From contig NZ_WWCL01000003.1 of the NCBI RefSeq assembly GCF_009857835.1, positions 248,001 to 312,000 on the forward strand: a stretch of DNA of 64,000 nucleotides. Direction: 5' to 3'. Position 1 is the first letter of the stretch; every line of letters begins with the position of its first letter. Position numbers and translations under genes: made by a program. Positions 38,798-48,907 of this stretch are shown here, in pieces. Below the pieces are notes generated by a model. The model searched no databases, was not told the DNA's origin, and worked only from the letters and a program-made list of their open reading frames with translations. Source of the DNA: Duganella fentianensis (GTDB lineage: Bacteria; Pseudomonadota; Gammaproteobacteria; Burkholderiales; Burkholderiaceae_D).

Positions 38798-39220
38798 TTA
38801 TTTTGGATACAGTATCATCTGCGTGCAGCGGAACAGCGCCATGGTTTTGCCTGTCGCCTGATTCACCACGGTGGCATCCCACACCTGCGTGGTGCGGCCC
38901 AGATGTACCACTTTGGCCGTCGCCACCACCACACCATCACGCGCCGTACCCAGATGGTTGGACTTGAGTTCTATGGTGGTGAAATTCTCTGCCCCGGCCG
39001 GCAAATGCGCCACGCAGGCATAGCCGCAGACGGTATCGGCCAGCGTGACCACACTGCCCGCATGCAGAAAACCATTGGGCGCCAGATGCTGCTGGGCTAC
39101 CTGGAACTGGCCCACCACTACACCTTCGCTCACGCCGGTAATGGTTATGCCCAGATGACCGGGCAGCGTAGCCTGTCCCAGTTGATTGAAAAACTCAGGG
39201 GAAAATTTATTGATATCCAT
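38798..39220 (-). CDS. PaaI-family hotdog thioesterase
   Basis: 140 residues of the hotdog fold. The PaaI/YdiI motif is GFLHAGSVVTLADTVCGYAC, with FTTIELKSNHLGTARDGVV and HLGRTTQVWDATVVN further on. It probably hydrolyses an aromatic or acyl CoA ester; the substrate is unknown. It lies directly upstream of the globin-DUF3034 gene on the same strand and the two may share a transcript. Confidence 0.9.
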   Translation of the reverse strand: MDINKFSPEFFNQLGQATLPGHLGITITGVSEGVVVGQFQVAQQHLAPNGFLHAGSVVTLADTVCGYACVAHLPAGAENFTTIELKSNHLGTARDGVVVATAKVVHLGRTTQVWDATVVNQATGKTMALFRCTQMILYPK

Positions 39221-39321
39221 CCGCTGCTTTCAGAGTGACTAGGCAGAGCCCGATAGACACGATGATAGCAAGATGTAGCACGACCCGCGCAGCGCGAGAA
39301 AATTTGCCCCGGCCCTACGCC

Positions 39322-39900
39322 CTAGAGTGGCGAAGCCATGTAGCCTAGTCCGTCTGCCTTGACGATGGTGGTCGCCGTGGTCAGCATTATGTTCAGCTGC
39401 ACCCACGGAAAAATACTATCGAGCGCGACGGGCTGACAGGACTCCGTATCCGCCACATCGCACAGGCGCACGCGCACAAACTGCACACACTGCGTACTGT
39501 AGGGATCGGCCATGCAGGCCACGCGATTGGCCGCCGGCGATGCAGGCAGCAAAGCCATGGGCAGCAGGCTGAGCGCGCCGTCTGCCGCTCGGGAAATACT
39601 CAGGTAATCGATGCGTACATGGGCATCGCTGATCGGCGCAGCAAATCCCAGAACACCGGGGCTGCTACGGAACACGGCATTCTGGCGGATTTGCTGGAGC
39701 GCGGCGGCGTCGTTGAAATCCGTTTTTGCGGCCGCCGCAGCGGCGCGCCGGCTCACTTCCTGCACCGTGTTGAATGCATACAGGCCCTGAGCGACCGCCA
39801 GCAAACCAAACAGCAGCAGCAGGAATACGCCCAGCACCAGCGCAAATTCCACTGCCAGTGTGCCGTGCTGGTACTGCTGGCTCTGTGACCGGTACCGCAT
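39322..39900 (-). CDS. TadE-like minor pilin/pseudopilin (second copy)
   Basis: 192 residues. A short basic leader followed by GTLAVEFALVLGVFLLLLFG is the TadE pattern: a glycine before a hydrophobic helix with glutamate near its start. The rest is presumably periplasmic, with four cysteines in its C-terminal half (VACMADPYSTQCVQF, VRLCDVADTESCQ). It is the last of three contiguous genes; its ATG directly follows the previous stop. TadE proteins act in Flp/Tad pilus assembly, but no flp, tadA, tadB, tadC or rcpC lies in the window. Confidence 0.83.
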   Translation of the reverse strand: MRYRSQSQQYQHGTLAVEFALVLGVFLLLLFGLLAVAQGLYAFNTVQEVSRRAAAAAAKTDFNDAAALQQIRQNAVFRSSPGVLGFAAPISDAHVRIDYLSISRAADGALSLLPMALLPASPAANRVACMADPYSTQCVQFVRVRLCDVADTESCQPVALDSIFPWVQLNIMLTTATTIVKADGLGYMASPL

Positions 39901-40374
39901 TTACTGCCCCACGTACAACATCGTTACATATGCCTGCAGCAGCAACGGTTCTTCGCCCAGAAATGCCGCGCTAAACGGGGCAAACAACTCATCCGCCACC
40001 CGCATCTGCACCATGACCCTGACCTTGTCCGGCAAAGCCAGACCAGTACAGCTAAACGGCAGACAATCAACTACCACCGCTATCACCGCCGGCCCGGGAT
40101 GCAAGCCTGCTGTCTCCTGCTGGGCTATATTCTGTGCCAATAATAGGGCTGGCACTTGCGCATAGCCCGTCACCTGCATACGCATTTCTCGCCGCGACAC
40201 GGTGGACAGATAGCGTGCGGCATCATGGGCTGCCTTGTGTGCAGCACTGTAATACGTAAAATAGCGGCCAAAGTACACCATCCCCGCCAGAAACAGCAGC
40301 ATCAGAGGCAGGATCAAGACCATTTCCAGCGTCGCGATACCACGCTGAGCAGGTGCGGGACGACGCCAGCTCAT
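39901..40374 (-). CDS. TadE-like minor pilin/pseudopilin (first copy)
   Basis: 157 residues. GIATLEMVLILPLMLLFLAG near the N-terminus is the TadE signature, followed by a helix with YYSAAHKAAHDAARYLSTVS and a beta-rich C-terminal part. It overlaps the TadG-like gene by 4 bp and abuts the second TadE gene, so the three are translated together. The role is probably in a tight-adherence pilus whose other parts are encoded elsewhere. Confidence 0.85.
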   Translation of the reverse strand: MSWRRPAPAQRGIATLEMVLILPLMLLFLAGMVYFGRYFTYYSAAHKAAHDAARYLSTVSRREMRMQVTGYAQVPALLLAQNIAQQETAGLHPGPAVIAVVVDCLPFSCTGLALPDKVRVMVQMRVADELFAPFSAAFLGEEPLLLQAYVTMLYVGQ

Positions 40375-41897
40375 TGCAGTATCTCCAGCATGCCGCCCAG
40401 CGTCTGTTCGGCGGCTATGCCGGCAAATTCGGCATACAAATGGCTGCTATCGGCCGGTACCGTCATGAAGAATTTCCCTACCGCCAGCACGGTTGCGGCG
40501 CTAATCCCCGTTGCAGGTATAGGACAGCGCAGCAAAGCCACATTCAGTATGCGCCGGCCGCGCAGACCAGTGGAGCTGGCTGAAGGCGGGGCAAAAAAAT
40601 TGCCGCTGGTGGCCTGATAGGGCGTTGCCGTCGTACCGGAAGGGTAGGCCGCCGTCTTCAGGCCGGGCGCGCCGCCGCCACTATTCACCGGATACAGCAA
40701 CGCCCAGTTCGCCTGACTTGCCGTAAACGGGGTATAGCCGCTGGCCGGCTCCGCTTCGCCCGGCACATAGGCGCTGAACGGCACGGCCCGGGCATAGCTC
40801 CACAGCGGGCCATATTTATCCGGCCCCGTATTCGCTGGCAGCGTGGCGGGATCAGCATACGTCCACAGTGCTTCGCTGCTGCCCGACGGAGTAGCGGGAT
40901 AGCTCACCGCTGCCTGCGCGCTGAGGGCCGGGACGCTGACGTTCATCCATGACGCCGCAGTGTTGAAGAATGTGCTGACGCTATAGGCTTTGATGTTCGC
41001 GTCGGGCGGGGCGGTCGTGGCATTGCAGGGCGCCGTATATTGCCCGAAACGCGAATTGAGCTGGGCATATAGCGCAGCCAGGGGAAACGGCCCCTGCACG
41101 GTCAGCGTGCCGCCTGTTACGCGGGCCATGGCCAGCGTACCGCTGCAGACGAAGGGTTTGATGGTATCGAGTGCAAAGTCGTCCGGCATACCATTGCTGC
41201 CGGGCGCGGCGATAGGATCGATCAGATAGTGCACTCCGGCGCCGTCCGTATCGGCCGGATCGAGCTTCATCAGATCATAGCTGATGCCTCGGCGGAAGCC
41301 ATATTGCACCAGCTCCGTGCCCCGTGCTGCCGCGCTCTGGGGCGACATGGCGCATATGCCCATGGGCAGTACATTGATGGAGGCCGGACCGGCGACGCTA
41401 GGTGCTCCCACCGGCACCAGTGCCAGTGTGGCCGAAAGCGCGCGCAGAAAAACGGTAGGAAACTCGGTCAGGGCCGTATCAAGCTGGAATGGATCGACTT
41501 TTACGTAAGCCAGGCCCTGAGGGGCACTGGCGGCCGCGGACGCATCCAGCCATGGCCCATGGGCGGTGGCGGCAAAGCTGAGGGCCGCCGCATTCCAGCT
41601 GGCCTGAGTGCGGCCATACTGGTAACGCACCCCGTCGCTACTGCTCAACCTTTCACTGGCCGCCGCCAGTGCCGCACTGACGCCGCTGCTACTGCCATTG
41701 AGCTGCCGCGCCGCCGCCAGCGCCAGCGCTTCCGTCAGGCTCTGGACCTCGGCACGCCGGTTGAACAGCTGCCCCGCCTCCAGCGCCAGTCCCGCTATTC
41801 CCACCAGTACCATCAGCACGGCGACGAACAGCACGACCACCGCGCCACGCTGATAAGCGTGCAGGCCAGGGCCTGCTCCGGGTCCGATTATGCGCAT
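40371..41897 (-). CDS. TadG-like pilus assembly protein
   Basis: 508 residues. The N-terminal segment QRGAVVVLFVAVLMVLVGIA then LALEAGQLFNRRAEVQSLTE ALALAAARQLNG is the TadG/TadE-like Flp pilus-assembly domain. The remaining 430 or so residues are an exported domain rich in Ala/Pro/Ser/Gly. I see no clear von Willebrand A motif. The start MRIIGPGAGPG is favoured because GGGGAG lies just upstream; a longer frame adds 32 residues. First gene of an orphan TadG-TadE-TadE set. Confidence 0.82.
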   Translation of the reverse strand: MRIIGPGAGPGLHAYQRGAVVVLFVAVLMVLVGIAGLALEAGQLFNRRAEVQSLTEALALAAARQLNGSSSGVSAALAAASERLSSSDGVRYQYGRTQASWNAAALSFAATAHGPWLDASAAASAPQGLAYVKVDPFQLDTALTEFPTVFLRALSATLALVPVGAPSVAGPASINVLPMGICAMSPQSAAARGTELVQYGFRRGISYDLMKLDPADTDGAGVHYLIDPIAAPGSNGMPDDFALDTIKPFVCSGTLAMARVTGGTLTVQGPFPLAALYAQLNSRFGQYTAPCNATTAPPDANIKAYSVSTFFNTAASWMNVSVPALSAQAAVSYPATPSGSSEALWTYADPATLPANTGPDKYGPLWSYARAVPFSAYVPGEAEPASGYTPFTASQANWALLYPVNSGGGAPGLKTAAYPSGTTATPYQATSGNFFAPPSASSTGLRGRRILNVALLRCPIPATGISAATVLAVGKFFMTVPADSSHLYAEFAGIAAEQTLGGMLEILQ

Positions 41898-42005
41898 ATC
41901 CCGCTCCCCTTGCCGGTACCGGTCGCCGCTACCGAAGTTGCTATCAGGAGAGATTTTAGGCAGGCAAGACTTTGCGTTCTTGCGTATGCGCAATGGCTAG
42001 CGTAT

Positions 42006-42030
42006 CAGCCGCCCCGTCGAAGGGCGGCTG
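42006..42030. terminator. GC-rich hairpin between glmS and tadG
   Basis: CAGCCGCCC (42006-42014) pairs perfectly with GGGCGGCTG (42022-42030). There is no T run on either side, so it may be a pause site or a protected 3' end of glmS mRNA rather than a standard terminator. Confidence 0.4.
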
Positions 42031-42051
42031 CACCCCACATCCGCAACGGGC

Positions 42052-43881
42052 TTATTCCACCGTGACGGATTTGGCCAGATTACGTGGCTTGTCCACGTCC
42101 GTGCCACGCGCCAGCGCGGCATGGTAGGCCAGCAACTGCAGCGATACCACGTGCAGGATAGGCGACAGCAGGCCATAGTGTTCCGGCAGACGGATCACAT
42201 GCAGGCCCTCACCCGAAGTGATACGCGAATCCACGTCGGCAAACACATACAGCTGGCCGCCACGGGCACGCACTTCCTGCATATTCGATTTGAGCTTCTC
42301 GATCAGGGTGTCGTTAGGCGCAATGGTCACCACCGGCATTTCTTCCGTAACCAGTGCCAGCGGGCCGTGCTTCAGTTCACCAGCCGGATAGGCTTCTGCG
42401 TGGATGTAGGAAATCTCTTTCAGCTTGAGCGCACCTTCCAGCGCGATCGGGTAGTGCATGCCGCGGCCGAGGAACAGGGCATTCTCTTTACGGGCGAAAT
42501 CTTCTGCCCATGCCATGATCTGCGGCTCCAGCGCCAGCACCGAGGAAATGGCGACAGGCAGGTGGCGCATGGCTTTCAGGTGGGCAGCCTCGTCGGCATC
42601 GCTGAGCAGGCCATTGACTTGCGCCAGCGACAGCGTCAGCAGGAACAGCGCAGCCAGCTGGGTGGTAAACGCCTTGGTAGAAGCCACGCCCACTTCGACA
42701 CCGGCGCGGGTAATGTAAGCCAGTTTGCATTCACGCACCATGGCGCTGGTGGCCACGTTGCAGATGGTCAGAGTATGTTCCATGCCCAGACTGCGGGCAT
42801 GTTTCAGCGCGGCCAGGGTATCAGCCGTTTCGCCACTTTGCGAAATCGTCACCACCAGCGTATTCGGGTGCGGCACGCTGTCGCGGTAACGGTATTCGCT
42901 GGCGATTTCCACATTGACGGGTATCTTGGCAACCGATTCTATCCAGTACTTGGCCGTCAGACCGGAGTAATAGCTGGTGCCGCAAGCGAGGATCAGCACG
43001 CGGTCTATCTGTTTGAAGACATTGTAGGCACCGTCGCCAAACAGCTCGGGCATGATGCCCGTTACGCCCTCCAGCGTATCGCCGATCACGCGCGGCTGCT
43101 CGAAGATTTCTTTCTGCATGTAGTGGCGGTAGGGGCCCAGCTCGGCCGCGCCCGTATGGGCATGCACGGTTTTCACTTCGCGCTCGACCGGTTTGCCGGC
43201 GCTATCGACGACCCAGATGCGGCCCAGCTGCAGGTCGACCACATCGCCTTCTTCCAGATAGATGATCTGGTCGGTGGTGCCGGCCAGCGCCATGGCATCC
43301 GATGCGACAAAATTCTCGCCTTGGCCCAGACCGACGATCAGCGGCGAACCCTGACGGGCAGCCACTACGCGGTGCGGTTCTTCGCGGGCAAACACGGCAA
43401 TGGCGTAAGCGCCATGCAGACGCTTGACGGCTTGCTGCACGGTATCGAACAGGTCGCCGTTGTACATGTGGTCGACCAGGTGGGCAATCACTTCCGTATC
43501 GGTCTGGCTCTGGAATACATAGCCCAGTGCGACCAGTTCCGCGCGCAGTTCATCGTGGTTTTCGATAATGCCGTTGTGGACCAGTGCAATGCGGGCCTGT
43601 TCCGTGCTTGGCGAGAAGTGCGGGTGCGCATTGTGCGAGGCTGGCGCACCATGAGTCGCCCAGCGGGTGTGGGCGATGCCGGTGAAGCCGTGCATGCCGG
43701 CTTCGTCGATCTGCTTTTCCAGATCGGCCACGCGCGAGGTGCTGCGCGAACGCTGCAGCTGGCCATCCAGATGCAGGGCCACGCCGCAAGAGTCATAGCC
43801 GCGGTATTCCAGGCGCTTCAGGCCTTCGATCAGGATAGGGGTGATGTTACGTTGCGCAACTGCGCCGACGATGCCGCACAT
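42052..43881 (-). CDS. glmS: Glutamine--fructose-6-phosphate aminotransferase GlmS
   Basis: 609 residues. GlmS makes glucosamine 6-phosphate, the entry to peptidoglycan and LPS sugars. The N-terminal nucleophile cysteine follows the initiator ([10 protein letters not shown]); the glutaminase segments [11 protein letters not shown] and [13 protein letters not shown] are intact. Two SIS domains follow ([39 protein letters not shown]), and the protein ends [13 protein letters not shown] as expected. GAGG precedes the ATG. It is divergent from an Lrp-type regulator, with a 140 bp gap containing three repeated operator-like sites. Confidence 0.97.
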   Translation of the reverse strand: MCGIVGAVAQRNITPILIEGLKRLEYRGYDSCGVALHLDGQLQRSRSTSRVADLEKQIDEAGMHGFTGIAHTRWATHGAPASHNAHPHFSPSTEQARIALVHNGIIENHDELRAELVALGYVFQSQTDTEVIAHLVDHMYNGDLFDTVQQAVKRLHGAYAIAVFAREEPHRVVAARQGSPLIVGLGQGENFVASDAMALAGTTDQIIYLEEGDVVDLQLGRIWVVDSAGKPVEREVKTVHAHTGAAELGPYRHYMQKEIFEQPRVIGDTLEGVTGIMPELFGDGAYNVFKQIDRVLILACGTSYYSGLTAKYWIESVAKIPVNVEIASEYRYRDSVPHPNTLVVTISQSGETADTLAALKHARSLGMEHTLTICNVATSAMVRECKLAYITRAGVEVGVASTKAFTTQLAALFLLTLSLAQVNGLLSDADEAAHLKAMRHLPVAISSVLALEPQIMAWAEDFARKENALFLGRGMHYPIALEGALKLKEISYIHAEAYPAGELKHGPLALVTEEMPVVTIAPNDTLIEKLKSNMQEVRARGGQLYVFADVDSRITSGEGLHVIRLPEHYGLLSPILHVVSLQLLAYHAALARGTDVDKPRNLAKSVTVE

Positions 43882-43928
43882 AGAAAACCTCGACTAGGAA
43901 AAGGAATCGTCATGCTAGTTCAGCCGTT

Positions 43929-44002
43929 ATGAAATATGCTTTCTATTTCATGTATATTGTGGAATATTATTTCACCAAGCAATACACGTGAAATATTCTT
44001 TC
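43929..44002. promoter_or_regulatory. Three phased operator-like repeats between glmS and the Lrp-type gene
   Basis: GAAATATGCTTTC (43931-43943), GGAATATTATTTC (43961-43973) and GAAATATTCTTTC (43990-44002) are related 13-mers starting 30 and 29 bp apart, about three helical turns. Copy 1 lies inside a larger inverted repeat (ATGAAATA at 43929 and TATTTCAT ending at 43951). The third copy ends 20 bp before the lrp start. Regular arrays of this kind are typical of Lrp/AsnC octamers, so autoregulation, perhaps with control of glmS, is likely. Confidence 0.7.
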
Positions 44003-44021
44003 ATTTTGATGGAAAAAATTT

Positions 44022-44474
44022 ATGGATGAGATAGATCGTCGCATATTGAACGCGCTTCAGATTGACGCGTCGCAAACCAACGCCGAGCTGGCGCAAGCCG
44101 TCCACGTTTCTGCCCCGACCTGTTTGCGGCGCGTGAAGCAATTGACGGAAAGCGGCTTGATCCAGCGACAGGTGGCCATCATCGCGCCGGAGAAGGTGGG
44201 GCCCAGCCTGACAGCCATCGTCGAAATTTCGCTGGATAATCAGGCCGCTGAACGCATGAGCGAATTCGAAGCCCATGTTGCCGATGAAAGCGCAGTCCTG
44301 CAGTGCTACCGCGTGGCCCCGGGGCCGGATTTCGTGCTGATCGTGCAAGTCAGCGATATGCCGGCCTACCATGCGCTAGCGCATCGCCTGTTCACTGCCC
44401 ACCGCAATGTACGCAATGTCAAAGCGTATTTTTCTACGCTGCGCAGCAAATTCGAGACCCGCATTCTGCTCTGA
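44022..44474 (+). CDS. Lrp/AsnC-family transcriptional regulator
   Basis: 150 residues. An N-terminal helix-turn-helix (MDEIDRRILNALQIDASQTN, then HVSAPTCLRRVKQL) is followed by a RAM/ACT effector domain (CYRVAPGPDFVLIVQVSDMP). GGAA lies 8 bases before the ATG. It is divergent from glmS and convergent with glmU, making a glmS-lrp-glmU group. Its effector is unknown, probably an amino acid. Three related 13-mers directly upstream are its likely binding sites. Confidence 0.92.
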   Translation: MDEIDRRILNALQIDASQTNAELAQAVHVSAPTCLRRVKQLTESGLIQRQVAIIAPEKVGPSLTAIVEISLDNQAAERMSEFEAHVADESAVLQCYRVAPGPDFVLIVQVSDMPAYHALAHRLFTAHRNVRNVKAYFSTLRSKFETRILL

Positions 44475-44478
44475 CAGT

Positions 44479-44808
44479 TTATCCCCCGCCTATCCCATGC
44501 TTATACCCGTGCTTACGCACAGGTTTATACACAGGCAACGATAGGCGGGGAGAGTTTTCCCATCTTTCCCACCGCTTATCCGCATGCTATACAGAGGCTT
44601 ATACCCAGCCTTATCCACAGGAAAAACTTATCCTGTTTAACTCACAGTGTTTTCAACAGCCTTATCCACAAAAGCTGGAAAAGCGCCTGAATCCGTGTTG
44701 CGGAAACCCTTACAGTTTCCAAGCGCTTTACTTGTCCACACTTTATCCCGTGCTTATCCGTCAGCTAATCACCTGATATACGCAGGCTTCTCCACACGCT
44801 TATCCACA
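44479..44808 (+). other. Helically phased array of DnaA-box-like 9-mers between lrp and glmU
   Basis: Four perfect TTATNCACA boxes start at 44525, 44611, 44662 and 44800. One-mismatch copies start at 44513, 44576, 44732 and 44788, and weaker copies at 44479, 44490, 44501, 44587, 44599, 44628, 44743, 44754, 44765 and 44776. All point the same way. Three runs have 11-12 bp periods: 44479-44525 (5 units), 44576-44611 (4) and 44732-44800 (7). Such one-turn spacing matches low-affinity DnaA site arrays in origins. No gene lies in this convergent gap. An origin, a DnaA-titrating site or a DnaA-reactivating site are all possible. Confidence 0.65.
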
Positions 44809-44828
44809 ATGCGTGATCCGCCCGCCCC

Positions 44829-44857
44829 AAAAAAAAAGGCCGGGACTGATCCCGGCC
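44829..44857 (-). terminator. Rho-independent terminator of glmU
   Basis: On the minus strand GGCCGGGA pairs with TCCCGGCC around a 4-base loop (44838-44857), followed by nine T residues (A run at 44829-44837 on the plus strand). It begins about 20 bp after the glmU stop codon. Confidence 0.9.
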
Positions 44858-44878
44858 TGGCTAGACGCACATGAGTGC

Positions 44879-46243
44879 CTATTTCGGCTTCTTCACTGGA
44901 CGGCTCCAGTTCTCTATCGTCACCTGGCGTGGACGGGAAATGGTCAGCTTGCCTGCCGGCGCATCCTTGCTCAAGGTGGTGCCGGCCCCCAGCGTAGCGC
45001 CTTTACCCACCGTTACGGGCGCGATCAGCTGGCTGTCGCTGCCGATGAACGCATCGTCCTCGATCACGGTACGGAACTTATTGGCGCCATCGTAATTGCA
45101 GGTAATCGTGCCGGCGCCGATATTCACCCGCGAGCCCACGGTGGCATCACCGATATAGGCCAGATGGTTGGCCTTGCTATGTGCGGCCACCTGGCCATTT
45201 TTGATTTCGACGAAGTTACCCACGTGGACGTCTTCCGCCAGCACCGTGCCGGGACGCAGACGCGCATACGGGCCGATGATGGAAACCGGGCCCACCACGG
45301 CTTCTTCGATATGACAGAAAGGCTTGATCTGGGCTCCCGCTTCGATGCGGGCATTGACCAGCACGCTGTGCGCGCCCACCTGCACGCCGTCAGCCAGTTC
45401 CACCGTGCCTTCGAATACGCAACCGACATCGATCACCACGTCACGACCACAGACCAGCTCGCCACGAACGTCGATCCGGGCCGGATCCATCAGCGTCACG
45501 CCCTGTTCCAGCAAGCGCAGGGCGATATTGCCCTGATGAATGCGCTCGAGCTCGGCCAGTTGCACCTTGCTGTTCACGCCGGCCACTTCCCACTGGGCCG
45601 ACGGCTGGGCCGCCACCACGGGTACGCCATCGGCCACCGCCATGGCGACGATATCGGTCAGGTAGTACTCGCCCTGCGCATTGTTATTCTTCAGTGCGCC
45701 CAGCCATTGCTTGAGGCGGAGCGTCGGCACCACCATGATGCCGCTGTTGATTTCCTTGATGGCACGTTCGGCTTCGGTCGCATCTTTCTGCTCGACGATG
45801 CGTTTGATTTCGCCGTTTTCGCGCACGATACGGCCCAGACCAAACGGATCGTCCTGCACCACCGTCAGTATCCCCAGCTTGTCGTGGCCAGCCACATCGA
45901 TCAGGCGCTGCAGCGAAGCTGCCGTGGTCAGCGGCACGTCGCCATACAGGATCAGGGTAGGGGCTTGATCATCGAGCTCGGGCAGGGCTTGCATCACTGC
46001 ATGGCCTGTACCCAGCTGCGGCTCCTGCAGCGCCGTCGCGACTTTTTCCGGCTGCCTGGCCAGCATTTCCAGTACGGCTGCGCCACCGTGACCGTAAATC
46101 ACGCATAATCGGCTGGCCGCGAGGGTGCGCGCCGTATCGAGTACATGCGACAACAGCGGCTTGCCTGCCAGCGGATGCAAAACTTTCGGCAAAGCGGACT
46201 GCATGCGCTTGCCCATGCCTGCTGCAAGTATCACTACGTTCAT
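44879..46243 (-). CDS. glmU: Bifunctional GlmU: GlcNAc-1-P uridyltransferase / glucosamine-1-P acetyltransferase
   Basis: 454 residues. The N-terminal pyrophosphorylase domain has the nucleotide signature [20 protein letters not shown] and later [10 protein letters not shown]. The C-terminal left-handed beta helix carries [40 protein letters not shown] and [15 protein letters not shown]. It makes UDP-GlcNAc two steps after GlmS, which is encoded about 1 kb away on the same strand, with the Lrp gene and the DnaA-box array between them. The length is normal. Confidence 0.97.
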   Translation of the reverse strand: MNVVILAAGMGKRMQSALPKVLHPLAGKPLLSHVLDTARTLAASRLCVIYGHGGAAVLEMLARQPEKVATALQEPQLGTGHAVMQALPELDDQAPTLILYGDVPLTTAASLQRLIDVAGHDKLGILTVVQDDPFGLGRIVRENGEIKRIVEQKDATEAERAIKEINSGIMVVPTLRLKQWLGALKNNNAQGEYYLTDIVAMAVADGVPVVAAQPSAQWEVAGVNSKVQLAELERIHQGNIALRLLEQGVTLMDPARIDVRGELVCGRDVVIDVGCVFEGTVELADGVQVGAHSVLVNARIEAGAQIKPFCHIEEAVVGPVSIIGPYARLRPGTVLAEDVHVGNFVEIKNGQVAAHSKANHLAYIGDATVGSRVNIGAGTITCNYDGANKFRTVIEDDAFIGSDSQLIAPVTVGKGATLGAGTTLSKDAPAGKLTISRPRQVTIENWSRPVKKPK

Positions 46244-46285
46244 AGGTGCCAGTTCAAGAAGAGTTAATCAATACGAAAGTTTAAC

Positions 46286-47185
46286 ATGGCCTTTCCTGCT
46301 TCCCGAGCACTCTGGCGTTACGCCTGTGGATTACTGCTGCTGCTGGCGCTGGGCGCCTGCAGCTCGCTGCGGCTGGCCTACAACCACGGCGATACCCTGA
46401 TCTACTGGTGGCTGGATGGCTACGTCGATCTGGACCGCGAACAGAAAAGCTGGGTCAAAAAGGATATCGATCAGCTATTCCAGTGGCACCGCAGTACCCA
46501 GTTGCAGGATTACGCGCTGCTACTGCAAAGCAGCCAGCAGCAGCACCTGAATAATCCCACCGATACGGCGCGGCTGCGCGCCAGCTGGGGCGAAGTGCGC
46601 CAGCGCAGCCGCGTGCTGATGCTGCATGTGGTGCCGCAGCTGGCCGACCTGCTGCGCTCGCTGCGGCCGGAACAGATCACGGCGCTGGAGAAAAAATTCG
46701 CCGCCAACAATACCGAATACCGGCAGAAGTACATGAAGGGCGACACCGAAACCCAGCAGAAAGTGCGCTACCAGCAGGCGCTGGACCAGTTCGAGCTGTG
46801 GTTTGGCGACTTCAGCCGGGCCCAGGAAGCACAAATCCGCCGCTACTCCGATCAGCGTCCGCTGATCAATGCTCTGATACTGGAAGACCGCATACGGCGC
46901 CAGCAGGAAATCGTGGCGCTGGCCCGTAAAGTCCAGAAAGAAAAGCCCGACCGCGACACCACCATGGAATGGCTGCGCCAGCAGATCAATACCACCTTCC
47001 AGCACATGGAGAGCGGCGCCCGCGCGCCCGAATTCGACGATTACGAAGAAGCCACGGCGCAAATGGTATTCAACGTGATCCAGCTCGCCACACCGGCGCA
47101 GAAAACCCATGCCAGCCACAAGATCCAGGGCTGGATACACGACCTGCGGCTGCTGGCGCAGGAAGGCCAGAGCGGCAGTCCCTGA
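46286..47185 (+). CDS. DUF6279 lipoprotein
   Basis: 299 residues. A signal peptide with lipobox LALGAC is followed by SLRLAYNHGDTLIYWWLDGY, the hallmark of the DUF6279 family, and a long, mostly helical, charged domain (LRPEQITALEKKFAANNTEY, RRYSDQRPLINALILED). Members are predicted to face the periplasm; no function is established. It is divergent from glmU with 42 bp between start codons. Confidence 0.87.
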   Translation: MAFPASRALWRYACGLLLLLALGACSSLRLAYNHGDTLIYWWLDGYVDLDREQKSWVKKDIDQLFQWHRSTQLQDYALLLQSSQQQHLNNPTDTARLRASWGEVRQRSRVLMLHVVPQLADLLRSLRPEQITALEKKFAANNTEYRQKYMKGDTETQQKVRYQQALDQFELWFGDFSRAQEAQIRRYSDQRPLINALILEDRIRRQQEIVALARKVQKEKPDRDTTMEWLRQQINTTFQHMESGARAPEFDDYEEATAQMVFNVIQLATPAQKTHASHKIQGWIHDLRLLAQEGQSGSP

Positions 47186-47253
47186 GGCCCCGTATGTTAT
47201 AGTCGCGCCTGACAAACAATCACCTGCGTATCACCAGCGCAAGCACCTGCATC

Positions 47254-47901
47254 ATGCCTAGAAAGCCCGCCAGCAAGCCCGCCAAACCAGCCAAAGTCCC
47301 CGTCCATGGCCCGCAGCATAGCCATCAGGTACGCATCATCGGCGGTAGCTGGAAACGCACGCCCCTGCCCGTACTCAGTGCTTCCGGCCTGCGTCCGACC
47401 CCGGACCGCGTGCGCGAAACCGTGTTCAACTGGATCAACCACCAGCGCGATGCCAATTGGAGCAACGCACAGGTACTCGATCTGTTTGCCGGCAGCGGGG
47501 CGCTGGGCTTCGAAGCGGCCAGCCGCGGCGCCCAGAGCGTCACCATGGTCGATACCGTCGTCCCGGTGATACAGCAGCTGGAAGCCATCAAGCAGAAACT
47601 CAAGGCCGAGAATGTCCAGATCATGCGGGGCGATGCACTGGCTGTGGCCCAGTCGGCCGCCAGCCGCGGCCAGCGCTATGATCTGATTTTCCTAGATCCG
47701 CCTTACCAGCAGAGCTTCATCGAACGCGCTCTGCCGCTGTGCAGCAAACTGCTGGAACAGGATGGACTGGTGTATGCTGAATCGGGCATAGCGCTGGAAT
47801 TTGCCGACGACGCCACACCGGAATGGATGGCCGGCTGGGAAGTTATCCGCGCCGATAAAGCGGGCATGGTGCATTTCCATTTACTAAAACGCAAGGTTTA
47901 A
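47254..47901 (+). CDS. rsmD: 16S rRNA (guanine-966 N2) methyltransferase RsmD
   Basis: 215 residues. HQVRIIGGSWKRTPLPVL and LRPTPDRVRETVFNWI begin the domain, VLDLFAGSGALGFEAASRG binds SAM, and the catalytic motif DPPY is in LIFLDPPYQQSFIE. A basic N-terminal tail (RKPASKPAKPAK) precedes the core and may bind RNA. rsmD-coaD-ferredoxin is a common order in betaproteobacteria. Confidence 0.94.
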   Translation: MPRKPASKPAKPAKVPVHGPQHSHQVRIIGGSWKRTPLPVLSASGLRPTPDRVRETVFNWINHQRDANWSNAQVLDLFAGSGALGFEAASRGAQSVTMVDTVVPVIQQLEAIKQKLKAENVQIMRGDALAVAQSAASRGQRYDLIFLDPPYQQSFIERALPLCSKLLEQDGLVYAESGIALEFADDATPEWMAGWEVIRADKAGMVHFHLLKRKV

Positions 47902-47984
47902 GGACGGCGCCCGCCATAAACCGGCCGCCGAACTGCCCCAAATGTAGGCAGACGGCATTTTTCAGGCATAATGGCGCGTTCTAA

Positions 47985-48770
<786 letters not shown>

Positions 48771-48907
48771 CAGGCCAGACCACCGTGCCGCAGCGGCCAA
48801 ACAGGGCCGCGCGCACTTTTCCCTGCGTGATGCCACTCTAGCGGTGGTATATTCCGATCGAGTCCTGCCCGTCCTGTGCGCCGGCCCCTACCTTTCGGAG
48901 ACCCTTT

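Noticed and set aside
42121..43932. 603-codon plus-strand frame over glmS
   Set aside because: Antisense shadow of glmS, with the His/Gln/Asp bias typical of such frames.
44479..44808. Reading the lrp-glmU repeats as a CRISPR array
   Set aside because: Units are 9-mers spaced 11-12 bp with degenerate sequence; there are no 25-40 bp repeats, no spacers and no cas genes.
44813..46108. 431-codon plus-strand frame over glmU
   Set aside because: Antisense shadow of glmU; it would also begin inside the DnaA-box array and run through the glmU terminator.
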